Source: Rhodobacteraceae bacterium QY30 (GTDB lineage Bacteria; Pseudomonadota; Alphaproteobacteria; Rhodobacterales; Rhodobacteraceae). Taken from it: a stretch of DNA of 64,000 nt. Every line of letters starts with the position of its first letter. The first letter of the stretch is position 1. A program made the position numbers and the translations under genes. Shown here piece by piece: positions 60,914 to 64,000 of the stretch. The notes under the pieces were generated by a model, which did no database searches, was not told the origin of the DNA, and saw only the letters and a list, made by a program, of their open reading frames with translations. The DNA lies in contig CP023454.1 in assembly GCA_002356635.1 (NCBI GenBank), positions 1,286,501-1,350,500 of the forward strand, read 5' to 3'.

Positions 60914-62077
60914 ATGGATTTCGGTCTGAGCGAAGAACAGAAGCTGATCGTCGAGACGACGCGCGCCTTCGTCGAGAACGAGCTTTACCCGCACGAGGCC
61001 GAGGTCGAGCGCACCGGCCATCTGCGGATGGACCTGATCCGCGAGATCCAGAAAAAGGCAATCGACGCCGGGCTTTATGCAGCCAACATGCCGGAAGAGG
61101 TGGGCGGCGCGGGGCTCGATACGCTGTCCTGGCTGCTTTACGAAAAGGAACTGGGACGGGCCAACTACGCGCTCCACTGGACCTGCGTCGCGCGGCCCTC
61201 GAACATCCTGCTGGCAGGCGACGCCGAGCAGCGCGAGAAGTACCTCTATCCCTGCATCCGCGGCGAGAAATGGGATTGCCTCGCCATGACCGAACCCGGC
61301 GCCGGGTCAGACCTGCGCGGCATGAAGGCCAGCGCCAGGCCCGATGGCGACGACTGGATCCTGAACGGCACCAAGCATTTCATCAGCCACGCCGACATCG
61401 CCGATTTCGCCATCGTCTTCATGGCGACAGGCGAAGAACAGACCCCGCGCGGACTGAAAAAACGCATCACCGCCTTCTTCGTCGACAAGGGCACGCCGGG
61501 CTTTGCAGTTCGCGATGGCTACCGTAACGTCAGCCACCGCGGCTACACCAACGCGGTGCTGGAATTCGACGACTGCCGCCTGAACAAGCGCCAGGTGCTG
61601 GGCGAGGTGCACAAGGGCTTTGACGTGGCGAACGCCTGGCTGGGCGCCACCCGGCTCCAGGTCGCCTCGACCTGCCTGGGCCGCGCTGAACGCGCCCTGG
61701 GACATGCGCTGTCCTACGCGGCCGAGAGGGAACAGTTCGGCCAGAAGATCGGCAAGTTCCAGGGCATCTCCTTCAAGCTGGCCGACATGGCGATGGAGTT
61801 GAAGGCCGCCGAACTGCTGACCCGCGAAGCCGCCTGGAAATACGACCAGGGCACCGTGACCGAGGCCGACATGTCGATGGCCAAGCTGAAGGCCACGGAA
61901 GTGCTGGCCATGATTGCCGATGAAGCGATCCAGATTCACGGCGGCATGGGCCTGATGGACGAACTGCCGCTGGAACGGATCTGGCGCGATGCCCGGGTCG
62001 AGCGGATCTGGGAAGGCACGAGCGAAATCCAGCGTCACATCATCAGCCGCGAACTGTTGCGTCCGCTCGGGGCGTGA
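60914..62077 (+). CDS. Acyl-CoA dehydrogenase (carnitine-operon member)
   Basis: A 387-residue FAD flavoprotein. Marks: AMTEPGAGSDLRGM, the REQFGQKIGKFQGISFKLADM helix, QIHGGMGLMDELPLERIWRDAR and the catalytic-glutamate block WEGTSEIQRHII. It introduces a double bond at C2-C3 of an acyl-CoA. In this operon gamma-butyrobetainyl-CoA is a reasonable substrate (CaiA-like), which would feed gamma-butyrobetaine towards carnitine; that is inferred from context. The start is one base after the previous stop, preceded by AAGGAAGG. Confidence 0.9.
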   Translation: MDFGLSEEQKLIVETTRAFVENELYPHEAEVERTGHLRMDLIREIQKKAIDAGLYAANMPEEVGGAGLDTLSWLLYEKELGRANYALHWTCVARPSNILLAGDAEQREKYLYPCIRGEKWDCLAMTEPGAGSDLRGMKASARPDGDDWILNGTKHFISHADIADFAIVFMATGEEQTPRGLKKRITAFFVDKGTPGFAVRDGYRNVSHRGYTNAVLEFDDCRLNKRQVLGEVHKGFDVANAWLGATRLQVASTCLGRAERALGHALSYAAEREQFGQKIGKFQGISFKLADMAMELKAAELLTREAAWKYDQGTVTEADMSMAKLKATEVLAMIADEAIQIHGGMGLMDELPLERIWRDARVERIWEGTSEIQRHIISRELLRPLGA

Positions 62078-62081
62078 CCCG

Positions 62082-62136
62082 CCGGGGGGCTGTCTGCCCC
62101 CCGGACCCCCCGGAGGATATTTGTCAAAAGAAGAAG
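62082..62136 (+). repeat. GC-rich hairpin/GATATTTG repeat, copy C
   Basis: CCGGGGGG, loop CTGTCTG, CCCCCCGG (perfect 8-bp stem, 62082-62104), then GGAGGATATTTG and a tail ending AAGAAGAAG at 62136. It begins 5 bases after the acyl-CoA dehydrogenase stop. Copy D lies in inverted orientation 111 bases further on. Confidence 0.8.
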
Positions 62137-62247
62137 TAACGGAATGTTAAGATCATTGCGCGACAACCGGCACACGGTACAGGCGGGGACGCCGATGACC
62201 GTAAAAGGAGAAGGCTCCCTGTCCTTGCGGGGGCAGGGCGTCTTCTG

Positions 62248-62292
62248 CTTCTTCTTTTCACAAATATCCCGGGGTCCGGGGCAGCGCCCCGG
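62248..62292 (-). repeat. GC-rich hairpin/GATATTTG repeat, copy D (inverted)
   Basis: On the minus strand: CCGGGGC/GCCCCGG hairpin with a 3-base loop (62276-62292), then GATATTTG and the AAGAAGAAG tail. Bases 62248-62268 match the reverse complement of 62116-62136 at 20 of 21 positions. The hairpin abuts the ribosome binding site of the next gene. Confidence 0.8.
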
Positions 62293-62304
62293 TGGAGACC
62301 GGTC

Positions 62305-64000
62305 ATGAGCCGCGATCTCACGCGCCTCCTGCGTCCGCGCTCGATCGCTGTGCTTGGATCTGGCTGGGCGCAGAACGTCGTCGAGCAATGCGAGAGGATG
62401 GGCTACCCGGGTCAGGTCTGGCCGGTGCATCCCATTCGGGACCAGATCGGCGGCGCGCGTTGCTATCCTTCGCTCGCATCGCTGCCTTCGGCGCCGGACG
62501 CCACCTTCATCGGGGTCAACCGTCACGCCACGGTGGAGGTCGTCGCCGAACTTTCCAGGATGGGGGCGGGAGGAGCTACCTGCTTTGCCGCCGGTTGGGA
62601 AGAAGCGGGCGAGGCCGGGCTTCAGGCCGATCTCGTGCGCGCGGCGGGACAGATGCCGATCCTCGGGCCGAATTGCTATGGGTTGATCAATTATCTCGAC
62701 GGCGCGCTTCTCTGGCCCGACCAGCATGGTGGCGTGCGGGTGGGCCGGGGTGTTGCCCTCATCTCGCAATCATCGAACATTGTCATCAACCTGACCATGC
62801 AGAGGCGTGGCCTGCCCGTCGCCTATGTGGCCTGTCTGGGCAATGCGGCGCAAGTCGGGCTGGCGGAACTGGCGGCGGCCCTCCTGGCGGATGACCGGGT
62901 GACCGCGCTGGGGCTTTATGTCGAGGGGTTCGATGACGCCCCGGCCTTTGCCGCCCTGGCCGAGGCGGCGCGGGCCGCCGGCAAGGGCATCGCCTGCGTC
63001 AAGACCGGCAAGACCGAAGCCTCGCGCAGCGCCGCCGCGTCGCACACGGCCTCTCTGACGGGTGGCGGCGCGGCGTCCTCGGCCTTTCTCCGGCAATGCG
63101 GGGTGGCGGAGGTCGTATCCCTTTCGGAACTCGTCGAGACGCTGAAGATCCTGCATGTTCACGGCCCGGAACTTGGCACGCGGCTTTGTTCGCTGTCGTG
63201 TTCCGGGGGAGAGGCCGGGTTGGTTTCCGATCTGGCCGAGCCGGCTGGAATCGTCTTCCCGCCCGTCTCCGACGCGCAGCGACAGCGTCTGGGAGAGATC
63301 CTGGGGCCGCTGGTCGCCATCGCCAATCCGCTTGACTATCACACCTTCATCTGGGGCGATGGGCCGCGCACGACGGATGTGTTCACGACCATGCTCGCCG
63401 GATACGATGCGGGCATCTTCCTGATTGATCCGCCGCGCGCCGATCGATGCGACCCGGCCTCCTATCAACCGGCCCTCGATGCGATCGAAGCCGCGCAGGC
63501 GGCGACCGGGCGTCCGGCCTTCCCGGTCGCCTCGATGCCCGAAAACCTGGACGAAGCGCGGGCCATCGCCATGATCGGTCGCGGCGTGGTGCCACTGATG
63601 GGGATCGAGACGGCGCTGGGGGCGATCCGGGCCGCGCAGACACCAGCGGGAACCGTGGGTTGGCGGCCCGTTCTATCTGTACCGCCCCAATCAACCCGGA
63701 TGATGGATGAGGACGACGCCAAGGCGCTGCTTCGGCAGGCCGGTGTGGACGTCCCCCGGGGCGTGCGGTCCGAAACGCTGTCCGATCTGGCGGTGCGGGC
63801 CTCCTGCCTGACCGCACCGCTCGCGCTGAAAGGTCTCGGCTTTGCGCACAAGACCGAGGCGGGGGCCGTGCGGCTGGGGCTGAGCACGCTAGACGGACAG
63901 GACGAGATCACGGGGGCAAGCGGTTACCTGGCCGAAGAGATGGTGTCGGGCGGCGTGGCCGAGGTCCTGCTGGGCCTGCGTCGCGACCCGGTTTATGGCG
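62305..64000 (+). CDS. Acyl-CoA ligase, NDP-forming (acetate-CoA ligase family), 3' partial
   Basis: The frame is open from ATG 62305 (GGAG 8 bases upstream) to the window edge, 565 codons, without a stop. Domains in order: CoA-binding Rossmann domain (SIAVLGSGWAQNVVEQCE; GPNCYGLINYLDG), succinyl-CoA-synthetase-like domains with SQSSNIVINL, SHTASLTGG and LSCSGGEAGLVSDLAE, then the beginning of an ATP-grasp domain (LGFAHKTEAGAVRLGL). Such enzymes ligate an acid to CoA with ADP formation. Following the carnitine genes, gamma-butyrobetaine or carnitine is a plausible acid. The remaining roughly 130 residues lie outside. Confidence 0.88.
   Translation, partial: MSRDLTRLLRPRSIAVLGSGWAQNVVEQCERMGYPGQVWPVHPIRDQIGGARCYPSLASLPSAPDATFIGVNRHATVEVVAELSRMGAGGATCFAAGWEEAGEAGLQADLVRAAGQMPILGPNCYGLINYLDGALLWPDQHGGVRVGRGVALISQSSNIVINLTMQRRGLPVAYVACLGNAAQVGLAELAAALLADDRVTALGLYVEGFDDAPAFAALAEAARAAGKGIACVKTGKTEASRSAAASHTASLTGGGAASSAFLRQCGVAEVVSLSELVETLKILHVHGPELGTRLCSLSCSGGEAGLVSDLAEPAGIVFPPVSDAQRQRLGEILGPLVAIANPLDYHTFIWGDGPRTTDVFTTMLAGYDAGIFLIDPPRADRCDPASYQPALDAIEAAQAATGRPAFPVASMPENLDEARAIAMIGRGVVPLMGIETALGAIRAAQTPAGTVGWRPVLSVPPQSTRMMDEDDAKALLRQAGVDVPRGVRSETLSDLAVRASCLTAPLALKGLGFAHKTEAGAVRLGLSTLDGQDEITGASGYLAEEMVSGGVAEVLLGLRRDPVYG

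Overview
The window is a GC-rich (roughly 65%) chromosomal segment of an alphaproteobacterium, almost certainly Rhodobacterales (Rhodobacteraceae). The evidence is gene order and family membership: glyQ / small membrane protein / glyS / PPDK-like protein, clpP-clpX, a coiled-coil gene overlapping zapA, an Asp-rich HemB, FolE2, the L-carnitine dehydrogenase-thioesterase fusion, and a GC-rich hairpin repeat ending in GATATTTG that is common in this order. I see no rRNA, tRNA, CRISPR, prophage or insertion sequence. It is mostly core and metabolic chromosome, with a few mosaic or degenerate features.

Layout. 0-13 kb: the end of a 3-hydroxyisobutyrate dehydrogenase-like gene, a SYLF lipoprotein, hemB, a small membrane protein with a likely TTG start, mfd, a Bcr/CflA efflux pump, a DsbA-like oxidoreductase overlapping an acyl-CoA ligase, transketolase, and a coiled-coil protein with zapA. 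13-15 kb: monothiol glutaredoxin, BolA and an amidase. 15-20.7 kb: a polyamine-type ABC transporter (binding protein, two permeases, ATPase) followed by another amidase, so two amidase-signature enzymes bracket the transporter. 20.8-23 kb: clpP and clpX, each with a promoter candidate. 23-32.8 kb: a reductase of the RibD/DHFR type, a dimethylglycine/sarcosine dehydrogenase-like enzyme, an EEP-family phosphoesterase, SelO, a nucleoside hydrolase, a sulfotransferase-like orphan, an iron-binding periplasmic protein and mazG.

33-40 kb: an M20 amidohydrolase, an agmatinase/guanidinobutyrase-type ureohydrolase, folE2 with a structured leader, and a ThDP enzyme of the 2-ketoarginine decarboxylase type, suggesting arginine/guanidino-acid catabolism; then nagA and a ROK sugar kinase. 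40-49 kb: a SPOR/peptidoglycan-binding protein whose trypsin-like domain lacks all three catalytic residues, the glyQ-glyS operon, a PPDK-like protein and a SleB-type cell-wall hydrolase. 49.5-53 kb: FolB fused to an extra domain, folP and glmM. 53-58.3 kb: a TetR-regulated RND efflux operon with a palindromic operator. 58.4-64 kb: a carnitine operon (dehydrocarnitine-cleaving BKACE enzyme, carnitine dehydrogenase/thioesterase fusion, acyl-CoA dehydrogenase, NDP-forming acyl-CoA ligase running off the end).

How it fits together. Carnitine would be converted to glycine betaine, and the dimethylglycine/sarcosine dehydrogenase-like enzyme could act further down that route. FolE2, FolB and FolP supply folate, the acceptor for one-carbon units from such enzymes. 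The most unusual signals are a ~600-bp segment of foreign base composition inside glyS, the folE2 leader that can mask its own ribosome binding site, the pseudoprotease, and the PPDK-like protein with an eroded ATP-binding half.
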